Below are positions 1 through 10,504 of a DNA stretch of 64,000 nucleotides, one piece after another. The position numbers were made by a program, and so were the translations under genes. Numbering within the stretch: the stretch's first letter is position 1; the number at the start of each line of letters is the position of its first letter. The notes under the pieces were generated by a model that worked only from the letters and a program-made list of their open reading frames with translations, was not told the origin of the DNA and searched no databases. Origin of the DNA: Nephrocerus scutellatus (lineage: Eukaryota; Arthropoda; Insecta; Diptera; Pipunculidae); contig OX352765.1 of assembly GCA_947095585.1 (NCBI GenBank), positions 61,141,123 to 61,205,122 of the forward strand, in the 5' to 3' direction.

Positions 1-1
1 G

Positions 2-3000
2 CTGCCCTACTTTGAGTGCAGAACGAAGAACGGACAATTATTAAGAATTCTGATAGATACCGGATCCAATAAAAATTACATAAAAGCAGACCTTGTTTCA
101 AATCCTTTACCAAATGCACAACCTGTTTATGCAAATTCTATAGGTGGAAATGTTAAGATTAGCCACTTTACAATGGTTAATCTATTTGGCCTAAAAGATA
201 CTGATGTTAAATTTTTTATACTACCCTCTCTCAAATCGTTTCATGCCATTTTAGGAAATGATAGCTTAAAAGAGCTCTCAGCAATAATTTTTACGCGGGA
301 CAGTTATATGGTCATTAAAGACAAGGTAAAAATTAGAATTAAACAACACGCTTATATGGCGGTAAACAAAATAGAGACTAAACTAGATCATTTAAATACA
401 CTTCAAAGAAACAGAATTAACGATGTTATAAGAAATGTGCCAAACCTATTTACCGAACCTGACGAAAAACTTACCTTTACCACTGTTGTAAAAGGTGATA
501 TTCGTACAACCTCAGATATCCCAATCTATTCAAAATATTACCCCTATCCTATGGCCCTCAAGGACGAGGTAGAACAACAGGTCAGGCAACTACTTAATGA
601 TGGCATCATTAGACCTTCACGGTCCCCATACAATTCGCCTGTATGGATAGTGCCTAAAAAAGCCGACTCATCAAATAAGAAAAAATATAGAATGGTTATA
701 GATTACCGCAAACTGAATGCTCTAACGATTTCGGACAAATATCCTATTCCTGAGATAAACGAGGTGTTATCTCAATTGGGTCAAAGTAAATGGTTTTCGG
801 TCATAGACCTTAAGAGCGGATTCCATCAAATACCGCTTAGGGAGGCAGATATTGAAAAAACGGCATTTTCTGTAAACAACGGGAAATATGAGTTTACCAG
901 GCTGCCATTCGGCTTAAAGAATGCTCCTTCAATATTTCAAAGGGCACTTGATGATATATTACGCGAACTCATTGGAAAAATATGTTACGTTTATATAGAC
1001 GATATCGTCATCTTCAGTAAAGACGAAGACACACACTTTAAGAATCTCAAAAAAATTTTCGAAACCTTAGAAAAAGCAAATTTGAAAGTTCAACTGGATA
1101 AGTGCTCATTCCTAAAAAATGAAGTTGAATTCTTAGGATTCATTATTTCTTCAAATGGTATTAAAACCAATCCGGCGAAAGTTGATGCAATCGCAAATTT
1201 TCCATGTCCAAAGACCCTTAAAGATCTTCGATCCTTCCTTGGACTCTCAGGTTATTATCGTCGTTTTATTAAAGGTTATGCCAGTTTGGCAAAGCCCCTA
1301 ACTTCTCTTTTAAGAGGGGAAGGAGGTCGTATCTCCAAAAATGCATCTAGTAAAACAACTATCCAACTCAATGACGAGGCTCTCGAAGCATTTAACAAGC
1401 TTAAAAATTCACTGGTTTCAAGCGATCTTTTATTAGCATACCCAGATTTTACGAAAGAGTTCTATCTTACTACAGACGCCTCCAATTACGCCATTGGAGC
1501 AGTTTTGGAACAAAATGGGAAACCTATTACATTTATTTCTCGAACATTAAATAAAACAGAGGAATCATATGCTACTAACGAGAAAGAAATGCTTGCTATT
1601 ATTTGGGCATTGCATTCTCTTCGGAACTTCCTTTACGGATCACGCAAAGTAAAAATCCTCACAGATCACCAGCCTTTAACTTATGCTCTTAGCAATAAAA
1701 ATAATAACGCTAAAATGAAAAGATGGAAAGCCATCTTGGAAGAATACAATCATGAAATCATCTATAAACCCGGAAAAACTAACGTCGTGGCAGACGCTTT
1801 GTCTAGACCCCCACGCGACTCCGCTATAAATTCTCTAACAGCCACACAGCACAGTGATGAAAGCTCATCACATAATCTTATTCCTTCGGTAGAGACACCA
1901 ATAAATGTATTTAGAAACCAGCTCATCTTAAAGATAGGTAATATATCCCGACACGATTTTAAAACACCTTTCCCCAGGTTTAGGAGACATATTTTAATTG
2001 AACCATCTTACAATAAGGAAAATCTAATCGGAATTTTCAAGAGATTTCTTAACCCAACAGTCCTTAACGGAATAATGACTTCAGAGGAAGTCATGGGCTT
2101 AATCCAAGAATTATATCCACTTTACTTTAGCAATTACAGAATTAGATTCACCAGAGTCGAAGTCGAAGATATAACGGAACAGTCTGAACAAGAGAACATT
2201 ATTTTAGAAACCCATAAAAGAGCTCACCGTAATTCAAACGAGAATAGAATTCAAATTCTGGAAAGATACTATTTCCCCAAGATGAGTGCCAACATTAGAA
2301 AAATAGTTAACCAATGCACCACCTGCAAGGAAAACAAGTATGAGAGGCATCCCAATAATCCCGTTATAAAATCAACACCAATTCCACAGTATCCCGGCCA
2401 TACTCTACATATCGACGTATATTCCACTGAACGAAATCTCGTTCTTACGGCCCTTGATAAATTTTCCAAATTCGCACAGGCGAAACCACTAAAATCAAGA
2501 GCAATCGAGGACATAAGACGACCTCTTAGAGACATTCTATTCTTTTACGGAGTACCGAAGTTTGTCGTAATAGACAACGAAAAATCTCTCAACTCTGCCT
2601 CCATCACTTTCATGATGCAAGATCAATTAAACATTAAAGTTTTTCAAACACCTTCCTATAAGAGTGAAGTTAATGGCCAGGTTGAAAGATTTCATTCAAC
2701 CCTCTCCGAAATCATGAGATGCCTAAAAACAGATGGCATGCATCGCTCCTTTGAGGAATTACTTGAACGATCAGTGTACGAGTATAACTCAAGTATTCAC
2801 TCCACTATCAATAGGAAACCTATCGAGATTTTCTATGGCAGAAACATATCAACCGATCCTGATCAATTCGAAAAGTGTAGACATGAGACAATTCAACGAC
2901 TACGAGCAAAACAGGAAAAGGATTTAACACACCACAACAAAAAAAGACAACCTGAAAAAAATTACGAGGTAGGTCAAACAATTTATGTGAAACACAACAA

Positions 3001-3118
3001 ACGTCAAGGTTCCAAGTTAACAGTTAGGTACAAGAAGGAAATCGTACAAGAAAATAAACCCTCTGTGGTCATAACAACGTCCGGAAGGACAATCCACAAA
3101 AGTAATATTCGGAACTAA
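2..3118 (+). CDS. pol: Errantivirus Pol polyprotein (PR-RT-RH-IN), 5' partial
   Basis: The frame is open from the window edge, so the first ATG at 173 is not the start; errantivirus pol is normally made by frameshifting from gag. Seen in order: aspartic protease motif DTG at nt 56-64; RT with YIDD at 992-1003 and the LPFGLKNAPS block before it; RNase H with TTDAS near 1470-1482; integrase zinc finger with two His near 2213-2232 and Cys pairs at 2315 and 2324; integrase catalytic Asp codons at 2413 and 2573 and Glu at 2684. All catalytic residues look intact. The C-terminal tail is basic, as usual for integrase. The stop at 3116-3118 lies just upstream of the env splice acceptor. The product would copy the RNA genome into DNA and insert it. 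Confidence 0.93.
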   Translation: MPYFECRTKNGQLLRILIDTGSNKNYIKADLVSNPLPNAQPVYANSIGGNVKISHFTMVNLFGLKDTDVKFFILPSLKSFHAILGNDSLKELSAIIFTRDSYMVIKDKVKIRIKQHAYMAVNKIETKLDHLNTLQRNRINDVIRNVPNLFTEPDEKLTFTTVVKGDIRTTSDIPIYSKYYPYPMALKDEVEQQVRQLLNDGIIRPSRSPYNSPVWIVPKKADSSNKKKYRMVIDYRKLNALTISDKYPIPEINEVLSQLGQSKWFSVIDLKSGFHQIPLREADIEKTAFSVNNGKYEFTRLPFGLKNAPSIFQRALDDILRELIGKICYVYIDDIVIFSKDEDTHFKNLKKIFETLEKANLKVQLDKCSFLKNEVEFLGFIISSNGIKTNPAKVDAIANFPCPKTLKDLRSFLGLSGYYRRFIKGYASLAKPLTSLLRGEGGRISKNASSKTTIQLNDEALEAFNKLKNSLVSSDLLLAYPDFTKEFYLTTDASNYAIGAVLEQNGKPITFISRTLNKTEESYATNEKEMLAIIWALHSLRNFLYGSRKVKILTDHQPLTYALSNKNNNAKMKRWKAILEEYNHEIIYKPGKTNVVADALSRPPRDSAINSLTATQHSDESSSHNLIPSVETPINVFRNQLILKIGNISRHDFKTPFPRFRRHILIEPSYNKENLIGIFKRFLNPTVLNGIMTSEEVMGLIQELYPLYFSNYRIRFTRVEVEDITEQSEQENIILETHKRAHRNSNENRIQILERYYFPKMSANIRKIVNQCTTCKENKYERHPNNPVIKSTPIPQYPGHTLHIDVYSTERNLVLTALDKFSKFAQAKPLKSRAIEDIRRPLRDILFFYGVPKFVVIDNEKSLNSASITFMMQDQLNIKVFQTPSYKSEVNGQVERFHSTLSEIMRCLKTDGMHRSFEELLERSVYEYNSSIHSTINRKPIEIFYGRNISTDPDQFEKCRHETIQRLRAKQEKDLTHHNKKRQPEKNYEVGQTIYVKHNKRQGSKLTVRYKKEIVQENKPSVVITTSGRTIHKSNIRN

Positions 3119-3144
3119 AAAACGTTTCTTTCATTTCCCCACAG

Positions 3145-4661
3145 ATTATTCTTCGCCATTGTCGCCTCTGCAGAAATCCAGATTTTTGATTACACAAACT
3201 CACAGATAATTGCTTTAAGCTATGGTAAAGCCAGGATTCAAAACGGGGACTTAAAAATAATCCACATCCTAGAAATAGTCCAATACGAAACATTCGTATC
3301 CGAAATAATCTCCACATTTTATAAACATGATTTCACACACCTCTCCTTATTTCCTCTCCTAAAACATGAACTTACCCAAGTCAAGAATTTAATAGATAAT
3401 ATAATATAATTAATATAATTAATAGATAATATCGGATCCGCTTGGAAGTGGATAGCCGGAAACCCGGATCATTCCGATTTTATTTTAATGGAAAACAATA
3501 TTAATGATATAATTAGAAATAATAACGATCAAGTTCATATAACTAAAGCGTATAGCGATAGAATTAATCAAATAACAAATATAACAAATGAAATATTGAA
3601 ACTTGTTAAAAAAGATAAATCATTTGAATTAGAATTAGCATTAAGTCTACAATACAAAATTAAAATATTAAAAGAAGAATTAACAAATGTAATTTACGCT
3701 ATAGAATTAGCAAAATCAAATATTGTAAGCTCACATATACTTTCCAAGTTAGAACTAAGTTTGATAATGAATAAAATTAACGAAACACATATTCCTTTTG
3801 AAAATATAGAAGAGGCTCTAAAATTCGCCGATGTTAAAATAGCATTAAACGCAAATAAGTTAATATACATTGTAAGCATTCCTAAAACTATATATATATA
3901 TAATTTATGAAAAATTTACTGTTAAATCAATAAAGAAAAATAATGTCATCAATAAAATAGAATTCGAAAATATTATTAGAAAAGACGATTTAATATACGG
4001 TATATTGAAAAAATGCAAAACTATAAAAGAACTATCCCTTTGTAAAAGAACTAATATATTAGATATAAGTAATGATAATTGTATTTCAAGATTACTTAAG
4101 AGTTTAAACGCTACATGCAGTAAAACGAATAACCATCACGTCGCGCAAGTCGAAGAAATCGCATCAGGGATCATACTACTAAACGACTTTAAAGGTATAC
4201 TGGAAACAAATGAAACAACCAAGGAACTTCAGGGAACATACATAGTCAAATTCAAGAACACCACCATTACCATAAATAATCAGAAATTTATATCAGAAGA
4301 AATAGCCAACATTAAAGCAGCACCACCACTTCTAAATTTGCTATCAGAAACATCCGAACTTGAAGAAGTTCTATCTTTAGAACTGATGAAGGAACTACAT
4401 CTTAATAATACGAAACAGATCCAGTTAATCGAAGGTGAAAAAGAAACGCTGAAAATCCTAAACCTTTCTCTCTTTGCAGTAGTTTTTCTGGTCCTAGCGG
4501 TAGTAGTCCTTTTAAAGCTAAAAATTAAGAAAGGATCGGACACCAACATCACCACCCCGCAACCGATACAAATACAGTTGCAGTCAACTTCAAATGCAAT
4601 AGATCAGCCCCCGGAAGTACTCCCACACCAAACAAGCATATTTAATATCCCGTTCTGTTAA
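3145..4661 (+). pseudogene. env: Errantivirus env glycoprotein gene, disrupted
   Basis: A pyrimidine-rich tract ending in CAG at 3142-3144 is the likely acceptor of the spliced env mRNA; a short hydrophobic signal-like segment follows. The frame is then open for about 85 codons to 3406. A 30-nt tandem duplication at 3389-3430 keeps phase but introduces TAA stops. The frame resumes with a WKWIAG block, well conserved in errantivirus Env, near 3443, and runs to a (TA)n tract near 3890-3902 where it shifts. The third piece (4005-4661 and upstream) ends with a strong transmembrane segment near 4466-4530 followed by a basic cytoplasmic tail, as expected for the fusion subunit. A clear furin-type cleavage site is not visible. 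Family assignment is firm; this copy cannot make full-length Env. Confidence 0.85.
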
Positions 4662-4682
4662 TTTGCGTGGACGCAAATTTTT

Positions 4683-4693
4683 AAGAGGGGAAG
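4683..4693 (+). promoter_or_regulatory. Polypurine tract of the errantivirus
   Basis: A purine run (AGAGGGGAAG-like) lies directly before the LTR start AGTTAAC. Its place between env and the LTR is where plus-strand DNA synthesis is primed in retroelements. Confidence 0.75.
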
Positions 4694-4810
4694 AGTTAAC
4701 AAACGAAACCTAATCATCACTTTGTATCAAATAACTTTGTATCCAGCCACAAATTATCCGAACTGAATCCGCAGCAGACGTAAACATCCGCGGCAGACAT
4801 AAACTTTTGA

Positions 4811-4938
4811 TGACCAAGCGTCTGGCCTTCATCCGCATCACATATGAACATTTGATGACCAAGCGTCTGGCCTTCATCCGCATCACATATGAACATTTGC
4901 TGACCAAGCGTCTGGCCTTCATCCGCATCCCATCTGTC
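4811..4938 (+). repeat. 45-bp tandem repeat in the LTR U3, about 3 copies
   Basis: The motif TGACCAAGCGTCTGGCCTTC begins at 4811, 4856 and 4901, an exact 45-bp period. Copies are almost identical. Position upstream of the TATA box makes an enhancer or repressor-binding role possible, but that is inference. Confidence 0.9.
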
Positions 4939-4955
4939 CACACAGTTTCTCCCAT

Positions 4956-4994
4956 TATAAATACTAGCTCTTAAGTTGTATGATTGTTCAGTTG
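4956..4994 (+). promoter_or_regulatory. LTR core promoter (TATA box plus initiator)
   Basis: TATAAAT at 4956-4962 is followed by TCAGTTG at 4988-4994, which matches the arthropod initiator TCAGTY. The spacing of about 32 bp fits RNA polymerase II initiation at the A of the initiator. Confidence 0.75.
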
Positions 4995-5233
4995 CCTAGT
5001 TAAGCTCTTAGTATCAAGTTCAGTCGACTATTTGTAGTATTGAGTTCTATTGATTAAATAATATAATAATACAGTTGCCTTAGTGAGAATAAAATAAAGT
5101 TATTTTTTTTTAAACCAAACTTTGTAGTATAAAATTAACTTATCATATATTAATAACTGGTTACGAACTCACACTGCTTTACAGCTTAACTCTACTCAAA
5201 AGAAAGAATTTTAGTAGTACTTCGTACGTCGTT

Positions 5234-5300
5234 CGATTTTATTGAAATTATTGAAAAACATATGAATTTCCGGTGACAATACATTCTATTAAATTTTAAC
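5234..5300 (-). repeat. Fragment of dispersed repeat family R
   Basis: CGATTTTATTGAA followed by a TTTCCGGTGACAATAC block and CTATTAAA matches the interior of the minus-strand family R copies at 16282 and 27290. The rest of 5192-5404 shows no recognisable gene. Confidence 0.6.
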
Positions 5301-5404
5301 CCAACCAGAATAATGCAGCGCCCAAGGTGTCTCGAGAGGGTATGAAGAAGGGTAACACAGCAAAATAATGTGAATGAAGAAGAAGAATAAAATATAAAAA
5401 AAAA

Positions 5405-6263
5405 ACAACCCATAAAAATTAAAATTTTTCATCTAAATTCTCTAATCGCAGAAATTGATATGGGAGCCCCTCGATCCTGGGCCATTTTTTTTTATTGTAG
5501 GAGAAAATCATCGAAACAAACATTTGACATCAGATGTTAAAATTGAAAAAGCTCAGATCATTTTATTCTGAGCACTTAGAGCACGCTCATACTCTGAGCA
5601 ATTAAGAAACACGAACATTTATCTTGAGAACTCTTTGACTGCTCTGAACTAATTTATGAAAACGCCAAATGACAGAATATTGTGAAAACTTGTTGTTCTG
5701 TCTGTAAGTTGATATCGACAACAAAAAAAACGACATCAATAAAAATACAATTCAGTAAATAAAACATGTATGTCTCGTTTCATTTGCTGGGTTCATTTGT
5801 GCGTGCGCTAAGATTTCTCTCTCTCTCTCCACCACCAACAAAACCATGCAGCGCAGCCGACTGCGCAGCACACACCGCACAAAGTCCATAAAGGGCGACG
5901 AATATCTGATGCCAGTACAGATATTTAAAAAATGTATAAGGGCCTTGCGGCCGAACCCGGGACCCGATCACTACCAAATTTTCGAAAAAGTATTGTTTAT
6001 TGGGTATACACATGTGTGTAAAATTTGAAGAAAATCGGGTAAATTTTTTAAAATTTTTGTTTGGGAGCCCCCCGACCCCGCATCACGAGGGGCCTCAAAA
6101 TTTAATAGAAAGTGTTGTCTCCGGAAATACACATGTGTGCAAAATTTCAATAAAATCGGGCCATGGGAAGTGGGTTAAAAATTGATCGCAAGAATCCACG
6201 ACAGACGACCGACCGACGACCGACCGACGACCCACGGGCAAGTGAAGTTAATATAGAGAATTT
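5405..6263 (+). mobile_element. Dispersed repeat family R, copy A (Helentron/DINE-like, non-autonomous)
   Basis: It runs from AACAACCCATAAAAATTAAA to AATATAGAGAATTTAAAAA and is nearly identical to copy B at 13889-14769. Short inverted motifs AAATTCTCTA / TAGAGAATTT lie close to the two ends. Inside are a unique 5' block, modules that each begin with the palindrome ACACATGTGT (6008 and 6129, 121 bp apart) and carry a GC-rich stretch, and a (GACC)n-like run near 6200-6236 before the 3' end. No transposase is present. The layout resembles DINE-1/Helentron-type elements, but I cannot prove the class. Small open frames here are shared by copies only through DNA identity. Confidence 0.75.
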
Positions 6264-6510
6264 AAAAATTAAAGTGCAGCCATCGCTGACAGCCTTCCCG
6301 TGATGAAATACCTAACGGTAGTCCCGCGGGACTGGCTATGAATTAAATTTCTGGGGGTTGGTGTTACTCAGTAAGAATCTGAGACTTGCACATTTTAATG
6401 CTTAAGGTGCACAGGTATGTCTATTTGAAGATTATCAATATCCTCCATAAAAAAAATATATACATACATGCATATACATACGTATATACCAGCATAACTA
6501 CCATAACTCT
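6264..6510. other. Intergenic stretch, nothing recognised
   Basis: Unique-looking sequence with short ATACATACATGC-like runs near 6460-6485. No convincing coding frame or RNA gene is seen. Confidence 0.5.
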
Positions 6511-6512
6511 GT

Positions 6513-6547
6513 ATATACACTGCCCGACAACCGATTAGCGCCCCTAT
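6513..6547 (+). repeat. Left terminal inverted repeat of a Tc1-like element
   Basis: The 28-bp core with CGACAACCGATTAGCG matches, in reverse complement and with about three mismatches, the sequence at 15876-15910. Both outer ends abut TA, the target site of Tc1/mariner elements. Everything between them appears to have been inserted into, or to have replaced, the body of the element. Confidence 0.65.
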
Positions 6548-6570
6548 TCTTCTTGCAGGAGCTTGTTGCA

Positions 6571-6664
6571 GAACGACAAATGTTATTTAAAAAAGTCCCA
6601 ATGTAAACGCGAATGAAGAACGGCAAATGTTATTTAAAAAAGTCCCAATGTAAACGGGTTTGCT
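6571..6664 (+). repeat. 47-bp direct duplication
   Basis: GAACGACAAATGTTATTTAA begins at 6571 and returns, with one change, at 6618. It lies between the Tc1-like end and the BEL-1 gag region. Confidence 0.85.
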
Positions 6665-6701
6665 GCTCAAATCGTCGTCATTAAAAATGCTGTAGAGTCT
6701 G

Positions 6702-7459
6702 TTGTGTTCACCCAATGGCGTGAATAACACCTTAAATAATGCAGTTGCAAGTATGCAGGCGAGATTGGATGCAATGGAGAATCTTTTTAGAAGAACCATG
6801 GGACGTCTCCATACAACTGTACAACAGCAATTCGACGAATTTCGAAAACTGCCAACGCCTACAAAGGAGCTTGAAAGGAAATGCTTATGAAACGGTTAAG
6901 TGCCTCCTAATCCATCCAGATAACGTTTCAGCGGTGATGGAACAACTTAAATTTCGCTTTGGTAGACTAGAAATATTGATAGCTAGTCAACTGCGCGAAA
7001 TTCGTGAAGTTCCGACTAAAGGGGAATCGAATGTAGCAAAATTGATACCATTTGCGACAAAGGCTAAACATCTTTCTGCGTTTCTACGGGCAGCCAATGC
7101 ACATCACCATATAGCCAAATCCAACTCTTTTGGAGGAGCTTCTTGCCAAATTGCCTGTCAGTAAGAAAATTGAATGGGCTAGGCATTCTGCGCCAATAAG
7201 ACCTTACCCAACCGTTTTGGACTTTAGCAACTGGTTTAATGAAGTCGCCAACATCATATGCACAATTCCGGAGTTAAAAATCGAACAATCAGATCGAAAA
7301 AGACGTGCGGTCATGCACACCCATTTAGCCACAGACGCAAGGTCTGATGAATGTTCCATTTGTCAAAGGGAACACAAAATTTATAATTGCCAGCTGTTTC
7401 TAAGCAAAAATGTTGCCGAAAGATGGGTTGAAGTAAAACGAGCTAAGCTTTGCTTTTAA
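6702..7459 (+). pseudogene. gag: BEL-1 gag (DUF1759-type), frameshifted
   Basis: Three overlapping frames make up one decayed gag. The first (6702-6890) covers a coiled N-terminal part; the second (about 6855-7120) contains LKGNAYETV and the FRFGRLEIL block seen in BEL/Pao Gag; the third (7130-7459) has LLAKLPVSKKIEW, then a Cys-rich piece with CSICQREHKIYNC. Shifts occur near 6860 and 7115. The protein would form the capsid and bind RNA. Confidence 0.8.
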
Positions 7460-8000
7460 TGTATAGTAAAAGGGCATATTACACTAGATTGTCTCCCCGG
7501 AAACAGTGCCCCTTTAAAGGTTGCTCGAAAAATCACAATAAATTATTGCACGAAGTCTACGCTGACAATATGCAGCCTCCAAAGTCGAATTTCGAACCTT
7601 TGCAAGCAGTTCTAAGTTGTCACACCAAGCGCAACCAACGCAAATTGCTATTCCGTATTGTGCCAGTGACTCTACGTCTACATGGACCAGACAATCAGAT
7701 TTCGACCTTCGCACTTCTCGATGAAGGCTCGTCTGTAACTTTGATCGACAACTCATTAGCCGAAAAATTAGGATTAAAAGGAAATCGCAGTAGTCTGGAA
7801 CTAAAATGGATTGTTGGGAGAGCTGCGAAGGAAAAAAACAATGCAGGTCAACGTGCGCATAAGCGGAGTCGGAAAAAACGAAAATTACGTATTGCGTGAC
7901 GTACACGCTGTACAAAATCTCGAATTAGCAGTCCAAAGCTTCCAGAGGTCCGACCTTGGAAAAAATACGACGCATTCAATTTGGTCTTGATAATTGCCTT
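7450..8000 (+). pseudogene. BEL-1 zinc knuckle and aspartic protease region
   Basis: A Cys/His piece (CPFKGCSKNHNKLLH near 7500) is typical of the BEL Gag-protease junction. The protease follows with LLDEGSSVTLID near 7707-7750, where the usual Asp-Ser/Thr-Gly active site reads D-E-G-S, a likely inactivating change. Frameshifts occur near 7800 and after 7900. Confidence 0.75.
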
Positions 8001-8011
8001 GACTTAAGTGT

Positions 8012-9053
8012 GTGTCAACCGAAACGATTCTACTACAACCTGATGGACCATTTGCCGCCAACACCAAGCTTGGTTGGGTAGTTTTTGGAGCAACCGGAGG
8101 AAAGCCAACTCAGCCAATGTCATGCTTTCTAGTTAACACTTTGAGTAATGACTCATTACATAATTTAGTAGAGGAGTACTTCACGACCGAGAATTTTGGT
8201 GTTCGTCCAGCGCCTATCATAGAAGGGGATGAAGACATACGAGCACGTAAGATTTTGAAGAAAATTGAAGGCAGATTTCAGACTGGTCTTTTGTGGAGAG
8301 ATGAAAATATCGTACTACCTGACAGCTTTGCTATGGCCGAAAAAAGACTAGCCAACATTGAAAAGGAAATGAAGCTCGACTTAGTATTTGCTGATGCCTA
8401 TAAGGCAGCCATTAATGGATATATTAAGATATATTAAAAAGGGATACGCGCGCATTCTGCCACGTGATGAGGTTAGCCTATTTCACCCAAGGACGTGGTA
8501 TTTGCCGCACTTCGCCGCAACGAATGTGAATAAGCCGAAAAAATTGCGTCTCGTTTTCGATGCTGCAGCAACGGTCGAAAAAGTCTCACTAAACTTGTTT
8601 CTACTTAAAGGGCCACAGGAGTATCAACCGCTTCCGTCGGTTCTCTTCAACTTTCGCATTGGTTCAATCGCTGTGTGCGGGGAAATCAAGGAGATGTTCC
8701 ATCAGGTCGTCATCCAGCCAGAAGATAGGTGTGCCCAGCGATTTCTATGGCGCGATGGCCACGAAGATCGTCCTCCAGACATATACGAGATGAGCGTAAT
8801 GACATTTGGTGCAGCATGCTCACCATGCGCCGCACAGTACGTCAAGGTCGAAAACGCCAAACAGCATACTCAATGTGATCCACGTGCTATTAAAGCTATT
8901 TTAAAGCATCACTACGTCGATGACTTCGTGGACAGTTTTGAGTCAGACGATATAGCCGTCGGCATAACCAAACAAGTCAAAGAAATCCATGTAGATGCTG
9001 GTTTGAGTTGCCTTGATTCACCTCCAATTCAAAGGAAGTCGCCAAAGCCTTAA
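8012..9053 (+). pseudogene. pol: BEL-1 linker and reverse transcriptase, frameshifted
   Basis: 8012-8437 encodes the Pao-type region between protease and RT (TKLGWVVFG and related blocks). A shift near 8400 leads into RT at 8388-9053, with LRLVFDAAA, then MTFGAACSPCAAQ and the catalytic YVDD at 8913-8924. The finger and palm blocks are recognisable. The frame is lost near 9030 before the thumb. Confidence 0.85.
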
Positions 9054-10240
9054 ATGGCCGTCAAGACATTATTGTCGTCTGTGACGACGACCACGTTACT
9101 AAAAGAGTTTTGGATAAGGTATGGCATCCAGGGAGCGATACGTTTCACTATCGGATAAAATTCAATCGTGTCGCAGAAGAAGTTATTCCTGGACGTAGGG
9201 TTCCTACAATACGGGAATTGTTAGGCATCGTTATGTCCGTTTTCGACACTCTCGGACCACTGAGTCATTTCATGATAACTGCTAAACTGATCATGCGGGA
9301 AGTTTGGAAATACGATGTGAAATGGGATGATCCCATTCCTGATAACTTTAATTCTGCGTGGATGCACTGCAGAGGAAACTTCAATAGTATAGCTCATTTG
9401 GAGATTCCACGGTACTACTTTACAAATGGACTACCGAAAGAATTGCAACTTCATGTTTTTGTGGACGCCAGCGAGGTTGCATTTGCCGCTGCTGTATATT
9501 GGAGGATAACAAATGCCGATGCTGGAGTTGACGTCGTACTTGTATGTGCCAAAACAACATGCACGCCACAAAAATCTCTGACCGTGCCCAAACTTAAGCT
9601 GCAGGCCGCAGTGCTCGGAGTTCGATTGATGCAAACTGTTCTACAAGCACATGATTTGGTAGTAAATAATTTCATATTATGGAGTGATTCGTCAACGGTT
9701 GTTAAGTGGATTCAGTCCAGAAATCGCCGATATAAGCCTTTCGTCGCCAACCGAATCAACAAAATTTTAAATGCTACGGAGGTTAGAAACTGGAGATGGC
9801 TGCCTACTCAGCACAACGTCGCCGATGATGCCACAAGGTCACGCCGTAAAATCGATTTCAGCCATGAAAACCACTGGTTTGTCGGCCCAGAGTTTCTAAA
9901 GGCATCTCCTGAGGAATGGCTTTCCGGAATCGAATATTGCCCTACGCCCGCTGAGGAAAGCGAAACTTTAAACAACTACACATTATTAGCCTATGATTAT
10001 CCTTTGTTCGATTTTAGTCGCTTTTCATCGTTCAACAAGTTGAAAAGGTCAATTGCTTGGGTGCTCAGAATGTGCAAAACTAAGTCTAAGCTAGGAAATA
10101 CGCATGCGCTGACCGTGACTGAATTGGACGCGGCTGAAAAGGTTATTATCCGCTATGTTCAATCCCAAGCTTTCTCAATGGAAATTCGATGCATTGGAAA
10201 GGGTATATCCCTTTCGAAGGGTTCGTTGTTGAAAAGGTAA
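9053..10240 (+). pseudogene. pol: BEL-1 RT thumb and RNase H domain
   Basis: The frame open at 9110-10240 begins after VWHPGSDTF-type RT thumb sequence and contains VFVDASEVAFAAAVYW near 9450-9510, the RNase H core of BEL/Pao, and WSDSSTVVKWIQS near 9680-9720, another RNase H catalytic block. The last codons before 10227 belong to the start of the integrase linker; the copia insertion then cuts the frame. Confidence 0.85.
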
Positions 10241-10456
10241 GAAGTTCGAGTGAAAAAGTTAAATAATAATTCAGGATTTTTATGATTTGATACTAAACGA
10301 TTTTATTAAAAGCGTGTGTATTTCTTAAACAGCAAAAAGTAAGTGAAAATATTTTTGGAATTAATAATAACAAAAATGTAAAGTCATGGATGACTTGATC
10401 AGAAACAAGTGAACACGTGAATAATAAAACCCGCTAACAGCAATTGCATTTCAACA
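10227..10456 (-). repeat. Copia 3' LTR (230 bp)
   Basis: This matches 13739-13886 plus 14770-14851 with few differences. Its uninterrupted sequence across AATAACAAAAATGTAAAG shows the empty site for the family R insertion in the other LTR. Confidence 0.95.
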
Positions 10457-10468
10457 CTCCTCCTCAAT
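10457..10468 (-). promoter_or_regulatory. Copia polypurine tract
   Basis: GAGGAGGAG on the minus strand touches the 3' LTR border directly, where plus-strand priming occurs in LTR elements. Confidence 0.8.
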
Positions 10469-10504
10469 TAATTTGGCGGACAAGAATTCGTTTCGACACG
10501 CAGC

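Larger units (their letters stand above)
1..5191 (+). mobile_element. Errantivirus (gypsy-type endogenous retrovirus), 3' part
   Basis: The order is protease, reverse transcriptase, RNase H, integrase, env, polypurine tract and 3' LTR, which is the errantivirus layout. Gag and the 5' LTR lie left of the window. The pol frame is open throughout, so the copy is fairly young, but env carries a stop-bearing duplication and a frameshift. The LTR begins AGTTAAC as in known gypsy-type errantiviruses. The right end is uncertain: TTAACT, the complement of the LTR start, occurs at 5135-5140 and again at 5186-5191. Confidence 0.9.
4694..5191 (+). repeat. 3' LTR of the errantivirus
   Basis: It starts AGTTAAC after the polypurine tract. 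It contains a 45-bp tandem repeat in U3, a TATA box, an arthropod initiator and overlapping AATAAA signals at 5088-5098. The right border is either 5140 or 5191, since both end in TTAACT; without the 5' LTR or the target duplication this cannot be settled here. Confidence 0.75.

Noticed and set aside
173..3118. ATG at 173 as the start of the errantivirus pol gene
   Set aside because: The frame is open to the window edge and the protease motif lies upstream of this ATG.
5780..6028. Matching small open frames in family R copies A and B
   Set aside because: The copies are nearly identical DNA, so shared frames are not evidence of coding; frames break in copies C to I.
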